Source: a bacterium (GTDB taxonomy: Bacteria > Bacillota > Bacilli > Lactobacillales > Streptococcaceae). Taken from it: DNA of 64,000 nucleotides. Positions 30,098 through 40,132 of the stretch are shown one piece after another. Position 1 is the stretch's first letter, and the number at the start of each line of letters is the position of its first letter. The notes below the pieces were generated by a model. The model was not told the origin of the DNA, made no database searches, and saw nothing but the letters and a program-made list of their open reading frames with translations. The stretch covers positions 248,001 to 312,000 of the forward strand of contig CAJNCA010000001.1 of NCBI GenBank assembly GCA_905221145.1. The letters run 5' to 3'. The translations under genes and the position numbers were made by a program.

Positions 30098-31662
30098 TAT
30101 TTCAAATCCTCCGTTTGCATTTGGTTAGCACCTGTAGTATAGGTATCCATGTCCATTCGGCGTTCGATGAAGCGTAGGATACGTGTTACGGTGAAGGTGA
30201 GGACAAAGTAAATCACGGCGATGATTGTAAATGTCTGGAAGTATTGATAAGTTTGCGTTGCCACGGTATTTCCTGAGAAATAAAGTTCGACAACAGAGAT
30301 AACGTTCAATACAGATGTATCTTTGATATTGATAACAAATTCATTACCAGTTGCTGGTAGGATATTGCGGACAACCTGAGGTAGCACAATCTTACGCATG
30401 GTTTGGTTATGGGTCATACCAAGAGCAGTAGCAGCTTCAAATTGTCCTTTGTCAACTGCTAGGATACCACCACGGACGATTTCAGTCATGTAGGCACCAG
30501 TGTTGATTGAAACGATGAAGATAGCAGCTAGTGTACGGTCAAGGTTAATCCCGAAAGCTTGGGCAGTTCCATAGTAGATAACCATCGATTGAACAATCAT
30601 TGGTGTACCACGGAAGATTTCAATGTAGACATTGAGGATCCAGCCGACTAGTTTTTGTAGGCCATAAATGGCTTTATTTTCAGAGAGAGGAGCAGTACGG
30701 AAAACACCAATAGCAAGACCGATAATGAGACCAATGATGGTTCCGACGATAGAGATTAAAAGAGTGATACCAGCACCACGCAAGAGTTGTTGCCAGTTTT
30801 CAGAAAGAATTTTAGCAACTTGGTTAAAGAAACTACTGCTAGTCTCTTCAGTTGTTGTTGCTTCGGCAGGTTGTTCCTTGATCATACGATCCATCAGGGC
30901 AACTTGCTCATCTTTTGAAATGGTTTCAATGCTGGCATTGATTTGGCTAATACGATTGTCATCTTTACGAAGTCCAATGGCGATAGCTGTATCTTCTTCT
31001 CCAGTTTTGAAACCTGGTTCCACTTGGACCATCTTGAACTTAGAGTTAGCAGCTTCAGCAGTCAGAGCTTCTGGGCGTTCAGAAACATAGGCATCGATGA
31101 CACCAGCCTCAAGAGCTTGGCGCATTTGAGCGAAGTCTCCCATGGCTGTTTCTTTTTTAGCACCTGGGATTTGTGCAATCAAGTCATAAAGGTAGACACC
31201 TTGTTGAGAAGTGATTTTCGCACCATTAAAGTCATCTAAAGATTTGGCATTCGCATAGGCAGAATCTTTTTTGACAAGCAAAACAGGCTCGCTAGTGTAG
31301 TAACTGCTTGAAAAAGCAATTTCTTGTTTGCGTTCAGCAGTAGGACTCATACCTGCGATAATCATATCAATCTTACCAGAAGTAAGGGCAGGGACTAGAC
31401 CTTCCCACTTGGTTTTAACAACCAAAGGTTCTTTACCTAAGTCCTTAGCGATTTTCTTAGCAATCTGGACATCGTATCCATTGGCGTACTGGTTGGTTCC
31501 ATCGATTTTGACAGCTCCGTTGCTATCATCATCCTGGGTCCAGTTAAAGGGAGCATATGCTGCTTCCATCCCGATGCGTAAATATTCATCAGCTTGAGCA
31601 ACATTGACAAGTCCTAGCATCAGCAAGAGACTTGTGAAAATAGATAAGTATATTTTTCTCAT
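30097..31662 (-). CDS. Amino acid ABC transporter, fused substrate-binding and permease protein
   Basis: A 521-aa fusion. A signal peptide (about residues 1-25, ending VAQADE) leads into a binding domain to about residue 270 ([14 protein letters not shown], then GMSPTAERK and [11 protein letters not shown]). The HisM-type permease domain then has several membrane segments and the EAA loop ([22 protein letters not shown]). Such fusions are common in streptococci for glutamine-type importers. It has a near-consensus promoter on the minus strand and couples to the ATPase gene. It is divergent from the DUF2207 gene. Confidence 0.95.
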   Translation of the reverse strand: MRKIYLSIFTSLLLMLGLVNVAQADEYLRIGMEAAYAPFNWTQDDDSNGAVKIDGTNQYANGYDVQIAKKIAKDLGKEPLVVKTKWEGLVPALTSGKIDMIIAGMSPTAERKQEIAFSSSYYTSEPVLLVKKDSAYANAKSLDDFNGAKITSQQGVYLYDLIAQIPGAKKETAMGDFAQMRQALEAGVIDAYVSERPEALTAEAANSKFKMVQVEPGFKTGEEDTAIAIGLRKDDNRISQINASIETISKDEQVALMDRMIKEQPAEATTTEETSSSFFNQVAKILSENWQQLLRGAGITLLISIVGTIIGLIIGLAIGVFRTAPLSENKAIYGLQKLVGWILNVYIEIFRGTPMIVQSMVIYYGTAQAFGINLDRTLAAIFIVSINTGAYMTEIVRGGILAVDKGQFEAATALGMTHNQTMRKIVLPQVVRNILPATGNEFVINIKDTSVLNVISVVELYFSGNTVATQTYQYFQTFTIIAVIYFVLTFTVTRILRFIERRMDMDTYTTGANQMQTEDLK

Positions 31663-31704
31663 GATTTCTCCTATTTCTAATCTATTAAAAAATAACTGTC
31701 TCCT

Positions 31705-31733
31705 ATTTTATCGAAAAAAACTCTATTTTTCAA
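31705..31733 (-). promoter_or_regulatory. Promoter of the amino acid importer operon
   Basis: On the minus strand TTGAAA, 17 bp, TAAAAT. The leader is about 35 nt, with AGGAGAAATC before the ATG. Confidence 0.7.
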
Positions 31734-31761
31734 TACGGGTAAGCCCTTACTTGAGAAAAAA

Positions 31762-31770
31762 TGATATAAT
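31762..31770 (+). promoter_or_regulatory. Promoter of the DUF2207 gene, extended -10
   Basis: TGATATAAT is a perfect extended -10, 31 bp before the start. A short palindrome, GTAAGCCCTTAC, lies about 10 bp upstream of it. Confidence 0.65.
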
Positions 31771-31800
31771 GATAGCAAAGATAAAAAGGGGGCTTGTTTG

Positions 31801-33690
31801 ATGAAAAAAACTTTTTTCTTACTGGTGTTAGGCTTGTTTTGCATTCTGCCACTCTCAGTTTTTGCCATTGATTTTAAGATAAACTCTTATCAAGGGGATT
31901 TGTATATTCATGCAGACAATACGGCAGAATTTAGGCAGAAGATAGTTTATCAGTTTGAGGAGGACTTTAAGGGCCAAATCGTGGGACTTGGACGTGCTGG
32001 CAAGATGCCTAGTGGGTTTGCCATTGACTCTCATCCAAAGGTTCAGGCCTCGAAAAATGCTGCTGAACTGACAGATGTTACTAGCGAAGTGACAGAAGAA
32101 GCGGATGGTTATACTGTCAAAGTCTATAATCCAGGTCAGGAAGGCGACACAGTTGAAGTTGACCTTGTCTGGAACTTAAAGAACTTGCTTTTCCTTTATG
32201 ATGATATCGCTGAATTAAATTGGCAACCTCTGACAGATAGTTCAGGGGCTATTGGAAAGTTTGAATTTCATGTAAGGGGAGAAAAGGGGGCTGAAAAACT
32301 CTTTTTCCACACAGGAAAACTTTTTAAAGAAGGAACGGTTGAAAAGAGTAACCTTGATTATACTATCCGTTTAGACAATCTTCCTCCTAAGCGTGGAGTT
32401 GAATTGCATGCCTACTGGCCTCGAACTGATTTTGCTAGTGCTACGGATCAGGGCTTGAAAGGGAATCGTTTAGAAGAGTTTAATAAGATAGAAGGCTCGA
32501 TTGTTAGAGAAAAAGATCAGAGTATGCAGCTCGTCACTTGGGTCTTCCCTTCGATACTTTCCATCTCTCTGTTATTGAGTGTTTGCTTCTATTTCATCTA
32601 TAGAAGAAAGACCACTCCTTCAATCAAATATGCTAAAAATCATCGTCTCTATGAACCACCAATGGAATTAGAACCAATGGTTTTATCGGAGGCTGTTTAC
32701 TCGACCTCCTTGGAGGAGGTGAGTCCCTTAGTCAAGGGTGCTGGCAAATTTACCTTTGATCAACTCATTCAAGCTACTTTGTTAGATGTGATAGACCGTG
32801 GGAATGTTTCTATTATTTCAGAAGGAGATGCAGTTGGCTTGAGGCTGGTAAGAGAAGATGGTTTGTCAAGCTTTGAGAAAGACTGTCTAAATCTGGTTTT
32901 TTCAGGCAAAAAAGAAGAAACTCTTTCCAATTTGTTTGCAGATTATAAGGTATCTGATAGTCTTTATCGTAGAGCAAAAGCCTCTGATGAAAAACGGATT
33001 CAAGCAAAGGGGTGTCAGCTCAAATCTTCTTTTGAAGAAGTATTGAAAGAGATGCAAGAAGGAGTGAGAAATCGAGTTACCTTCTGGGGGCTTCCGGATT
33101 ATTATCGTCCCTTGACTGGTGGAGAAAAGGCCTTGCAGGTGGGTATGGGACTCTCCACTATCTTGCCCTTATTTATTGGATTTGGTTTGTTCTTGTACAG
33201 TTTAGACGTTCATGGCTATCTTTACCTCCCCTTGCCAATACTTGGTTTTCTAGGATTGGTTTTGGCTGTTTTCTATTATTGGAAGCTTCGACTAGATAAT
33301 CGTGATGGTGTTCTAAATGAAGCGGGAGCTGAGGTCTACTATCTCTGGACCAGTTTTGAAAATATGTTGCGTGAGATTGCACGACTGGATCAGGCAGAAT
33401 TGGAAAGTATTGTAGTCTGGAATCGCCTCTTGGTCTATGCGACCTTATTTGGCTATGCAGACAAGGTCAGTCATTTGATGAAGGTTCATCATATTCAAGT
33501 GGAAAATCCAGATATCAACCTCTATGTAGCTTATGGCTGGCACAGTATGTTTTATCATTCAAGTGCGCAAATGAGCCATTATGCCAGCATCGCAAACACA
33601 GCAAGCACCTACTCCGTATCTTCTGGAAGTGGAAGTTCTGGTGGTGGCTTCTCTGGAGGAGGAGGCGGTGGCAGTATCGGTGCCTTTTAA
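31801..33690 (+). CDS. DUF2207 domain membrane protein
   Basis: A 629-aa protein with a signal peptide (FFLLVLGLFCILPLSVFA), an extracytoplasmic DUF2207 domain, a membrane segment near residue 245 (VFPSILSISLLLSVCFYFIY), a cytoplasmic part, two more membrane segments (about residues 445-490) and a Gly/Ser-rich tail (SGGGFSGGGGGGSIGAF). The function of the family is unknown. I prefer the ATG at 31801; the TTG at 31798 is one codon upstream. The ribosome site is AAAGGGGG. It stands alone, divergent from the importer and ahead of uppP. Confidence 0.88.
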   Translation: MKKTFFLLVLGLFCILPLSVFAIDFKINSYQGDLYIHADNTAEFRQKIVYQFEEDFKGQIVGLGRAGKMPSGFAIDSHPKVQASKNAAELTDVTSEVTEEADGYTVKVYNPGQEGDTVEVDLVWNLKNLLFLYDDIAELNWQPLTDSSGAIGKFEFHVRGEKGAEKLFFHTGKLFKEGTVEKSNLDYTIRLDNLPPKRGVELHAYWPRTDFASATDQGLKGNRLEEFNKIEGSIVREKDQSMQLVTWVFPSILSISLLLSVCFYFIYRRKTTPSIKYAKNHRLYEPPMELEPMVLSEAVYSTSLEEVSPLVKGAGKFTFDQLIQATLLDVIDRGNVSIISEGDAVGLRLVREDGLSSFEKDCLNLVFSGKKEETLSNLFADYKVSDSLYRRAKASDEKRIQAKGCQLKSSFEEVLKEMQEGVRNRVTFWGLPDYYRPLTGGEKALQVGMGLSTILPLFIGFGLFLYSLDVHGYLYLPLPILGFLGLVLAVFYYWKLRLDNRDGVLNEAGAEVYYLWTSFENMLREIARLDQAELESIVVWNRLLVYATLFGYADKVSHLMKVHHIQVENPDINLYVAYGWHSMFYHSSAQMSHYASIANTASTYSVSSGSGSSGGGFSGGGGGGSIGAF

Positions 33691-33717
33691 AGAGAACTGC
33701 CATAGACTGAAAAAGTA

Positions 33718-33726
33718 TGCTATAAT
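33718..33726 (+). promoter_or_regulatory. uppP promoter, extended -10
   Basis: TGCTATAAT is a perfect extended -10, 24 bp before the uppP ATG. The leader holds AAAAAGGAG. Confidence 0.7.
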
Positions 33727-33750
33727 GGAAGATAGAAAAAGGAGTAATCT

Positions 33751-34596
33751 ATGTATCTTATTGAAATTTTAAAATCTATCTTCTTCGGGATTGTTGAAGG
33801 AATTACGGAATGGTTGCCGATTTCCAGTACAGGTCACTTGATTTTAGCAGAGGAATTTATCCAATACCAAAATCAAAATGAAGCCTTTATGTCCATGTTT
33901 AATGTCGTGATTCAGCTTGGTGCTATTTTAGCAGTTATGGTGATTTACTTTAACAAGCTCAATCCTTTCAAAACGACTAAGGACAAGCAGGAAGTTCGTC
34001 AAACTTGGCAATTGTGGTCGAAAGTTCTTGTAGCTACTTTACCTTTGCTTGCCGTATTTAAGTTTGATGATTGGTTTGATACCCACTTCCATAACATGGT
34101 TTCTGTTGCTCTCATGTTGATTATCTATGGGATTGCCTTTATCTACTTGGAAAAGCGCAATAAGGCGCGTGCTATCGAGCCAAGTGTGACAGAGTTGGAC
34201 AAGCTTCCTTATACGACAGCCTTCTATATCGGTCTCTTCCAAGTTCTTGCTCTTTTACCAGGAACTAGCCGTTCTGGGGCAACGATTGTCGGTGGTTTAT
34301 TGAATGGAACCAGTCGTTCTGTTGTGACAGAATTCACCTTCTATCTTGGGATTCCTGTTATGTTTGGAGCTAGTGCCTTAAAGATTTTCAAATTTATAAA
34401 AGCAGGACAACTCTTGAGCTTTGGGCAATTGTTCTTGCTCTTAGTTGCGATGGGAGTAGCCTTTGCAGTCAGCATGGTCGCTATTCGTTTCTTGACAAGT
34501 TATGTGAAAAAACACGACTTTACCCTTTTCGGTAAATACCGTATCGTGCTTGGTAGTGTCTTGCTACTTTACAGCTTTGTCCGTTTATTTGTATAA
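33751..34596 (+). CDS. uppP: Undecaprenyl-diphosphatase (bacitracin resistance protein)
   Basis: Membrane enzyme (281 aa) that dephosphorylates undecaprenyl pyrophosphate to recycle the wall lipid carrier. It confers bacitracin tolerance when abundant. The two active-site motifs are [17 protein letters not shown] near the N-terminus and [16 protein letters not shown] in the second half. About eight membrane segments are predicted. It is convergent with dinB, and the two share a bidirectional terminator. The uppP-dinB-pflB order matches pneumococcus as I remember it. Confidence 0.97.
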   Translation: MYLIEILKSIFFGIVEGITEWLPISSTGHLILAEEFIQYQNQNEAFMSMFNVVIQLGAILAVMVIYFNKLNPFKTTKDKQEVRQTWQLWSKVLVATLPLLAVFKFDDWFDTHFHNMVSVALMLIIYGIAFIYLEKRNKARAIEPSVTELDKLPYTTAFYIGLFQVLALLPGTSRSGATIVGGLLNGTSRSVVTEFTFYLGIPVMFGASALKIFKFIKAGQLLSFGQLFLLLVAMGVAFAVSMVAIRFLTSYVKKHDFTLFGKYRIVLGSVLLLYSFVRLFV

Positions 34597-34597
34597 G

Positions 34598-34630
34598 AAA
34601 AACCTTGAAGGGGCAACTCTTCAAGGTTTT
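34598..34630. terminator. Bidirectional terminator between uppP and dinB
   Basis: AAAACCTTGAAG pairs perfectly with CTTCAAGGTTTT around an 8-nt loop. A and T runs flank both sides, so it works on both strands. It overlaps the last bases of dinB. Confidence 0.9.
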
Positions 34631-35690
34631 AAAATCCAGTTACGGTAATCCCCAACAGGCGAACCCCTCTTTCTTTCTCGTCTAACTCTTCATAGAGTTG
34701 CAGGGCTATTTGGCTTATCTGATTAGCATCCTGCGTTTTTTGATCCAGACTTTTTCGTTTAGTCAGAGTTGAAAAGTCTTCGTAGCGGATTTTCAAAATG
34801 ACAATTTTACCAGCTTTTTCTTGCTGACTGAGATTGAGAGCGACTCTTTCTGATAGGAGAGTCAGCTCTTTTTTGATGTCTTCCTCGGCACGGAGAATTT
34901 TTCCATAGGTTTTCTCTTTCCCGATTGATTTACGGATACGATTGGACTTGACCGGGGAATTGTGGATACCACGAGCCTTTCGATACAGGTCATAGCCCAG
35001 TCTACCAAAACGGTCTATTAGGATCACTTCAGGAATTTCAAGTAGATCAGCGCCAGTAAAAACTCCCATTTGATGAAGTCTTTCCACCGTCTTTTTTCCT
35101 ACTCCATGAAACTTGGAAATATCCATTTGTTTGAGGAAATCCTCAGCCTGGTCAGGTAGAATCACTGTTAGACCATGTGGCTTTTGATAATCGCTGGCCA
35201 TTTTAGCTAAGAATTTGTTATAAGAAACGCCAGCAGAAGCAGTTAGATGGAGTTCTTGCCAGATATCTTTTTGAATGAGGCGAGCAATTTTGACCGCTGA
35301 CTTGATACCGAGTTTATTTTCTGTCACATCTAAATAGGCTTCGTCAATGCTCATGGGTTCAATCAAATCTGTATAACGCTTAAAGATAGCTCGAATCTGG
35401 AGGCCCACAGTCTTGTATTTTTCATAATTCCCTGAGATAAAGACGGCCTGGGGACAACGCTCATAGGCTTCTTTAGAGCTCATGGCTGAATGGACACCAA
35501 AAGCTCGCGCCTCATAGCTACAAGTGGAAACAACACCACGCCCACCTGTTTGTCGAGGGTCGCTGCCGATAATGACAGGTTTTCCTCTGAGTTTAGGATT
35601 ATCTCTAATTTCCACTGCAGCAAAAAAGGCATCCATGTCAATATGGATGATTTTTCTTGACAAATCATTTAATAAAGGAAAAATCAACAT
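34629..35690 (-). CDS. dinB: DNA polymerase IV
   Basis: Y-family translesion polymerase (353 aa). The catalytic carboxylates are in [14 protein letters not shown] and [11 protein letters not shown]. The fingers segment [14 protein letters not shown] and the little-finger region follow. The open frame continues 18 codons further upstream ([10 protein letters not shown]), but those codons are BOX repeat sequence. I take the start [10 protein letters not shown], preceded by AAAGGGGC. The mRNA leader probably runs through the BOX from a TATAAT at 35876-35881. The stop codon lies in the arm of the shared terminator. Confidence 0.95.
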   Translation of the reverse strand: MLIFPLLNDLSRKIIHIDMDAFFAAVEIRDNPKLRGKPVIIGSDPRQTGGRGVVSTCSYEARAFGVHSAMSSKEAYERCPQAVFISGNYEKYKTVGLQIRAIFKRYTDLIEPMSIDEAYLDVTENKLGIKSAVKIARLIQKDIWQELHLTASAGVSYNKFLAKMASDYQKPHGLTVILPDQAEDFLKQMDISKFHGVGKKTVERLHQMGVFTGADLLEIPEVILIDRFGRLGYDLYRKARGIHNSPVKSNRIRKSIGKEKTYGKILRAEEDIKKELTLLSERVALNLSQQEKAGKIVILKIRYEDFSTLTKRKSLDQKTQDANQISQIALQLYEELDEKERGVRLLGITVTGF

Positions 35691-35705
35691 GCCTAGCCCC
35701 TTTTT

Positions 35706-35857
35706 ATACTCTTCGAAAATCTCTTCAAACCACGTCAGCTTCACCTTGCCGTAGGTATATGTTACTGACTCCGTCAGTCTTATTTACAACCTCAAAGCAG
35801 TGCTTTGAGCAGTCTGTGGCTAGCTTCCTAGTTTGCTTTTTGATTTTCATTGAGTAT
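35706..35857 (+). repeat. BOX element in the dinB leader
   Basis: A complete boxA-boxB-boxC unit of 152 bp, from ATACTCTTCGAAAATC to TTTTCATTGAGTAT, with ACTGACTCCGTCAGT in boxB. It ends 16 bp before the dinB start and lies within the dinB 5' region. Confidence 0.93.
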
Positions 35858-36016
35858 TACTGCTTATTTTCTTTTATTATACCCTTTTTTCTGAAAAAAA
35901 GAAAAAAGGCTTTATTTTTTTCAAAAATATAATACAGTTTGGGATGAAATATAGACTGTTTTAGAAAAGAAAGTGTAAAAATAGGGATTTATCACTTGTT
36001 GAAATCGGTTACTGTG

Positions 36017-36055
36017 TGGTATACTTGTCTCATGAATGTAACAGATGACTGTTAC
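36017..36055 (+). promoter_or_regulatory. pflB promoter and leader inverted repeat
   Basis: TGGTATACT (36017-36025) is an extended -10; TTGAAA and TTGTTG near 35996-36004 are -35 candidates. A perfect inverted repeat, GTAACAG and CTGTTAC around ATGA, lies at 36038-36055, just after the start site, as an operator or RNA hairpin would. Confidence 0.6.
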
Positions 36056-36080
36056 TAGAAAGAAAAAAGAGGACATTAAC

Positions 36081-38396
36081 ATGGTTGTTAAGACAGTTGT
36101 TGAAGCACAAGATATTTTTGATAAAGCTTGGGAAGGCTTCAAAGGCGTAGATTGGAAAGAAAAAGCAAGTGTATCACGCTTCGTACAAGCTAACTACACA
36201 CCTTATGATGGAGACGAAAGCTTCCTTGCAGGACCAACAGAACGTTCACTTCATATTAAAAAAATTGTAGAAGAAACTAAGGCTCACTACGAAGAAACTC
36301 GTTTCCCAATGGACACTCGTCCAACATCTATCGCTGATATTCCAGCAGGATTTATCGACAAAGAAAACGAAGTTATCTTTGGTATTCAAAACGATGAACT
36401 CTTCAAATTGAACTTCATGCCAAAAGGTGGTATCCGTATGGCTGAAACTACTTTGAAAGAAAATGGATACGAACCAGACCCAGCTGTTCACGAGATCTTT
36501 ACTAAATACGTAACAACAGTTAACGACGGTATCTTCCGCGCTTACACTTCAAACATTCGTCGCGCTCGTCACGCACACACTGTAACTGGTCTTCCAGATG
36601 CATACTCACGCGGACGTATCATCGGTGTTTACGCACGTCTTGCTCTTTACGGTGCAGACTACTTGATGCAAGAAAAAGTAAACGACTGGAATGCAATCGA
36701 AGAAATCGATGAAGAAACAATCCGTCTTCGTGAAGAAATCAACCTTCAATACCAAGCATTGCAACAAGTTGTTCGCTTGGGTGACCTTTACGGAGTTGAC
36801 GTTCGCAAACCAGCGATGAACGTTAAAGAAGCAATCCAATGGGTTAACATCGCCTTCATGTCTGTCTGCCGTGTTATCAACGGTGCAGCTACATCTCTAG
36901 GACGTGTGCCAATCGTATTGGACATCTTTGCAGAACGTGACCTTGCTCGTGGTACATTTACTGAATCAGAAATCCAAGAATTCGTTGATGATTTCGTTAT
37001 GAAACTTCGTACAGTTAAATTTGCTCGTACAAAAGCTTATGACCAATTGTACTCAGGTGACCCAACTTTCATCACAACTTCTATGGCTGGTATGGGTAAC
37101 GACGGTCGTCACCGTGTTACTAAGATGGACTACCGTTTCTTGAACACTCTTGACAATATCGGTAACTCTCCAGAACCAAACTTGACAGTTCTTTGGACTG
37201 ACAAATTGCCATACAACTTCCGTCGCTACTGTATGCACATGAGCCACAAACACTCTTCTATCCAATACGAAGGTGTTACAACAATGGCCAAAGACGGATA
37301 CGGTGAAATGAGCTGTATCTCATGCTGTGTGTCTCCACTTGACCCAGAAAATGAAGAACAACGCCACAACATCCAGTACTTCGGTGCTCGTGTAAACGTA
37401 TTGAAAGCCCTTCTTACTGGTTTGAACGGTGGTTACGACGATGTTCACAAAGACTATAAAGTATTTGACATCGAACCAATCCGTGACGAAGTTCTTGAAT
37501 TTGAATCAGTTAAAGAAAACTTTGAAAAATCTCTTGACTGGTTGACTGACACTTACGTAGATGCTTTGAACATCATCCACTACATGACTGATAAGTACAA
37601 CTACGAAGCTGTTCAAATGGCCTTCTTGCCAACTAAACAACGTGCAAACATGGGATTCGGTATCTGTGGATTTGCTAACACTGTTGATACATTGTCAGCT
37701 ATCAAATACGCTACAGTTAAACCAATCCGTGATGAAAATGGCTACATCTACGATTACGAAACAATCGGTGAATACCCACGTTGGGGTGAAGATGACCCAC
37801 GTTCAAACGAATTGGCAGAATGGTTGATTGAAGCTTACACAACTCGTCTACGTAGCCACAAACTTTACAAAGACGCAGAAGCTACAGTTTCACTTTTGAC
37901 TATCACATCTAATGTTGCTTACTCTAAACAAACTGGTAACTCACCAGTCCACAAAGGTGTATACCTCAACGAAGATGGTTCTGTGAACTTGTCTAAACTT
38001 GAATTCTTCTCACCAGGTGCTAACCCTTCTAACAAAGCTAAAGGTGGATGGTTGCAAAACTTGAACTCACTTTCTAGCCTTGACTTTAGTTATGCAGCTG
38101 ATGGTATCTCATTGACAACTCAAGTTTCACCTCGCGCTCTTGGTAAAACTCGTGACGAACAAGTTGATAACTTGGTAACAATTCTTGATGGTTACTTCGA
38201 AAACGGTGGACAACACGTTAACTTGAACGTTATGGACTTGAACGATGTTTACGAAAAGATCATGTCAGGTGAAGACGTTATCGTACGTATCTCTGGATAC
38301 TGTGTAAACACTAAATACCTCACTCCAGAACAAAAAACTGAATTGACACAACGTGTCTTCCACGAAGTTCTTTCAATGGATGATGCATTGAGCTAA
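36081..38396 (+). CDS. pflB: Pyruvate formate-lyase
   Basis: Glycyl-radical enzyme (771 aa) that splits pyruvate into formate and acetyl-CoA during mixed-acid fermentation. It is oxygen sensitive and needs the PFL-activating enzyme, which is not in this window. Adjacent catalytic Cys415 and Cys416 lie in CISCCVSP, and radical Gly739 lies in VRISGYCVN. The start at 36081 ([10 protein letters not shown]) follows AAGAGGAC. The frame opens earlier at 36045 but that would place the start inside the leader hairpin. Codon use is strongly biased. A terminator and a BOX follow. Confidence 0.98.
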   Translation: MVVKTVVEAQDIFDKAWEGFKGVDWKEKASVSRFVQANYTPYDGDESFLAGPTERSLHIKKIVEETKAHYEETRFPMDTRPTSIADIPAGFIDKENEVIFGIQNDELFKLNFMPKGGIRMAETTLKENGYEPDPAVHEIFTKYVTTVNDGIFRAYTSNIRRARHAHTVTGLPDAYSRGRIIGVYARLALYGADYLMQEKVNDWNAIEEIDEETIRLREEINLQYQALQQVVRLGDLYGVDVRKPAMNVKEAIQWVNIAFMSVCRVINGAATSLGRVPIVLDIFAERDLARGTFTESEIQEFVDDFVMKLRTVKFARTKAYDQLYSGDPTFITTSMAGMGNDGRHRVTKMDYRFLNTLDNIGNSPEPNLTVLWTDKLPYNFRRYCMHMSHKHSSIQYEGVTTMAKDGYGEMSCISCCVSPLDPENEEQRHNIQYFGARVNVLKALLTGLNGGYDDVHKDYKVFDIEPIRDEVLEFESVKENFEKSLDWLTDTYVDALNIIHYMTDKYNYEAVQMAFLPTKQRANMGFGICGFANTVDTLSAIKYATVKPIRDENGYIYDYETIGEYPRWGEDDPRSNELAEWLIEAYTTRLRSHKLYKDAEATVSLLTITSNVAYSKQTGNSPVHKGVYLNEDGSVNLSKLEFFSPGANPSNKAKGGWLQNLNSLSSLDFSYAADGISLTTQVSPRALGKTRDEQVDNLVTILDGYFENGGQHVNLNVMDLNDVYEKIMSGEDVIVRISGYCVNTKYLTPEQKTELTQRVFHEVLSMDDALS

Positions 38397-38420
38397 TCAA
38401 GTTCTTAAATAATGAAAAGG

Positions 38421-38450
38421 AACCCTCGGTCAAATCGACTGAGGGTTTTT
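38421..38450 (+). terminator. Rho-independent terminator of pflB
   Basis: AACCCTCGGTC pairs with GACTGAGGGTT around AAATC (one wobble), then TTT. Confidence 0.88.
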
Positions 38451-38457
38451 GGCTCTT

Positions 38458-38570
38458 ATACTCTTCGAAAATCTCTTTAAACCACGTCAGCTTTATCTGC
38501 AACCTCAAAGCGGTGCTTTAAGCAACCTGTGGCTAGCTTCCTAGTTTGCTCTTTGATTTTCATTGAGTAT
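38458..38570 (+). repeat. BOX element (short boxA form)
   Basis: 113 bp from ATACTCTTCGAAAATC to TTTTCATTGAGTAT with a truncated boxA-boxB join (CACGTCAGCTTTATCTGC). It lies between the 3' ends of pflB and trkH. Confidence 0.9.
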
Positions 38571-38652
38571 TAAATATTTTAAGTCATTCTCTGAAGTGTC
38601 TCGCTTTGTTTAAAAAGAGTTGGTTGGGTAGAGAGATAATCAGAAATAAAAA

Positions 38653-38684
38653 CACCACACTTTGTAAGGAAACAAGGTGTGGTT
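38653..38684 (-). terminator. Terminator of the trkA-trkH operon
   Basis: On the minus strand CCACACCTTGT pairs with ACAAAGTGTGG around TTCCTT, followed by TGTTTTTATTT. It begins 6 bases after the trkH stop. Confidence 0.8.
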
Positions 38685-38689
38685 GCATT

Positions 38690-40129
38690 TTATCTCTTAG
38701 ACCAAGTTCTCTTCATGAAGAGAAGTAAGATAGGGTAAATCTCCAAACGACCTGCAATCATTGCAAAGGAGAGGAGAATTTTTGAGATAGGACTAAAGAT
38801 TGAGAAACTAGATGTCGTTCCTAGAATAGGCCCGATGTTATTGAAACAGCTAAAGACAGCGCTGGTAACGACTAGGAAATCATTGCTATCTAGGCTGACA
38901 ATAAAGATAAGCGCTAGCAAAATCATAGAATAGATGACAAAGTACTTGAGAATCTTATGCTGGGTATCTTTGTCAATCACCGTTTTATTAACATGGAGGG
39001 TCAAAACACGGTGGGGAGATAGGATTGATAAAATCTGGTTTTTAGCAATTTTTGAAAGGATGAGGCCTCGAATAACCTTGAGTCCACCTGCGGTTGATCC
39101 GGCAGAACCACCGATTCCCATGAGGAAGAGAAGAATAAACTGGGAGAAGAGGGGCCAGTTGGTAATGTCTCCATATCCAAAACCAGTCGTTGTAATGATG
39201 TTGGAAACCTGGAAGAAGGCCATTTCAAAACTCTTGGAAAATCCTGGATAGAGATAGAGAGTATTGAGGCTGATCAATCCTGTAGAAACCAGTACGATGA
39301 CCAAGTAAGCCCGAAGTTCTTCATCTCCAAAGAAGGCCTTAACCCGACGGAGCATGAGGTAGTAGTAGAGGTTGAAATTTACCCCAAAAACCAAAACTCC
39401 GATACTAACTAGATAGGTAATCAGTGAGCTACCATAGTGGGCAATCCCGTCGTTATAGACGGTGAAGCCCCCAGTTCCCGCTGTTCCCATAGCGATCACA
39501 AAACTATCAAATAGGGGCATACCAGCTAGATAATAGATAATCACAAAAAGAGAAAAGAGAGCTAGATAAAGGAGATAGAGAATCTGGGCAGTGTTTTTTA
39601 GCTTGGATACAACCTTACCAAAGACGGGGCCAGGTACCTCAGCCTTCATCACCTCTAGGTGGCTATTCTTGGCATTATCCATAATAGCAAGTGCAAAAAC
39701 AAGTACTCCCATCCCTCCAATCAAGTGGGTAAAACTTCGCCAGAAGAGGAGGGAACGACTGAGAACTGAAACGTCGTTCAGAATAGTGGCTCCGGTAGTT
39801 GTAAAGCCAGAACTAATTTCAAAAAAGGCATCAATAACGCTGGGAATTTGCCCAGCAAAGACAAAGGGGAGCCCACCAAAGAAGGACCAAAGAATCCAAC
39901 AGAGGGCAACAATTAAGATTCCCTCCTTGGCATAAATCCGTTGATTTTTTGGTTTTTCCAAACTCCCTGAACCGCCCAGCAATACGAGAATCCCTATTGT
40001 TGAAAAGAGGGCTGTAAAAACTTGGTTCGATTCACGGTAATAGATAGCAACAGCCACAGGAACCAAAAGAAGAACAGCTTCAATCAAAAGTAACTTTGAA
40101 AGGAGGTAGCGAATCATACTTTTATTCAT
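38690..40129 (-). CDS. trkH: Potassium uptake protein, TrkH/KtrB family
   Basis: Membrane channel subunit (479 aa) for potassium uptake. Selectivity-filter-like loops of the four repeats are visible (TTTGATIL, TAGTGGFTVY, TTTGFGYGD, CFNNIGPILG). About ten membrane segments are predicted. It lies 3 bp after trkA on the minus strand, so the two form one operon. The TrkA-type partner has two NAD-binding RCK domains. As I recall, pneumococcus has two such pairs; this one matches the pair near the ECF genes. Confidence 0.93.
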   Translation of the reverse strand: MNKSMIRYLLSKLLLIEAVLLLVPVAVAIYYRESNQVFTALFSTIGILVLLGGSGSLEKPKNQRIYAKEGILIVALCWILWSFFGGLPFVFAGQIPSVIDAFFEISSGFTTTGATILNDVSVLSRSLLFWRSFTHLIGGMGVLVFALAIMDNAKNSHLEVMKAEVPGPVFGKVVSKLKNTAQILYLLYLALFSLFVIIYYLAGMPLFDSFVIAMGTAGTGGFTVYNDGIAHYGSSLITYLVSIGVLVFGVNFNLYYYLMLRRVKAFFGDEELRAYLVIVLVSTGLISLNTLYLYPGFSKSFEMAFFQVSNIITTTGFGYGDITNWPLFSQFILLFLMGIGGSAGSTAGGLKVIRGLILSKIAKNQILSILSPHRVLTLHVNKTVIDKDTQHKILKYFVIYSMILLALIFIVSLDSNDFLVVTSAVFSCFNNIGPILGTTSSFSIFSPISKILLSFAMIAGRLEIYPILLLFMKRTWSKR

Positions 40130-40132
40130 CTC

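Noticed and set aside
35691-35744. N-terminal extension of DinB ([10 protein letters not shown])
   Set aside because: Those codons are translated BOX repeat. A start with a good ribosome site and the conserved N-terminus lies at 35690.
36045-36080. Earlier ATG for pflB
   Set aside because: It lies in the loop of a leader hairpin, and the conserved start [10 protein letters not shown] with its own ribosome site follows at 36081.
38320-38508. Minus-strand open frame over the 3' end of pflB
   Set aside because: It begins inside a BOX repeat and runs antisense to pflB; it has no promoter, ribosome site or family resemblance.
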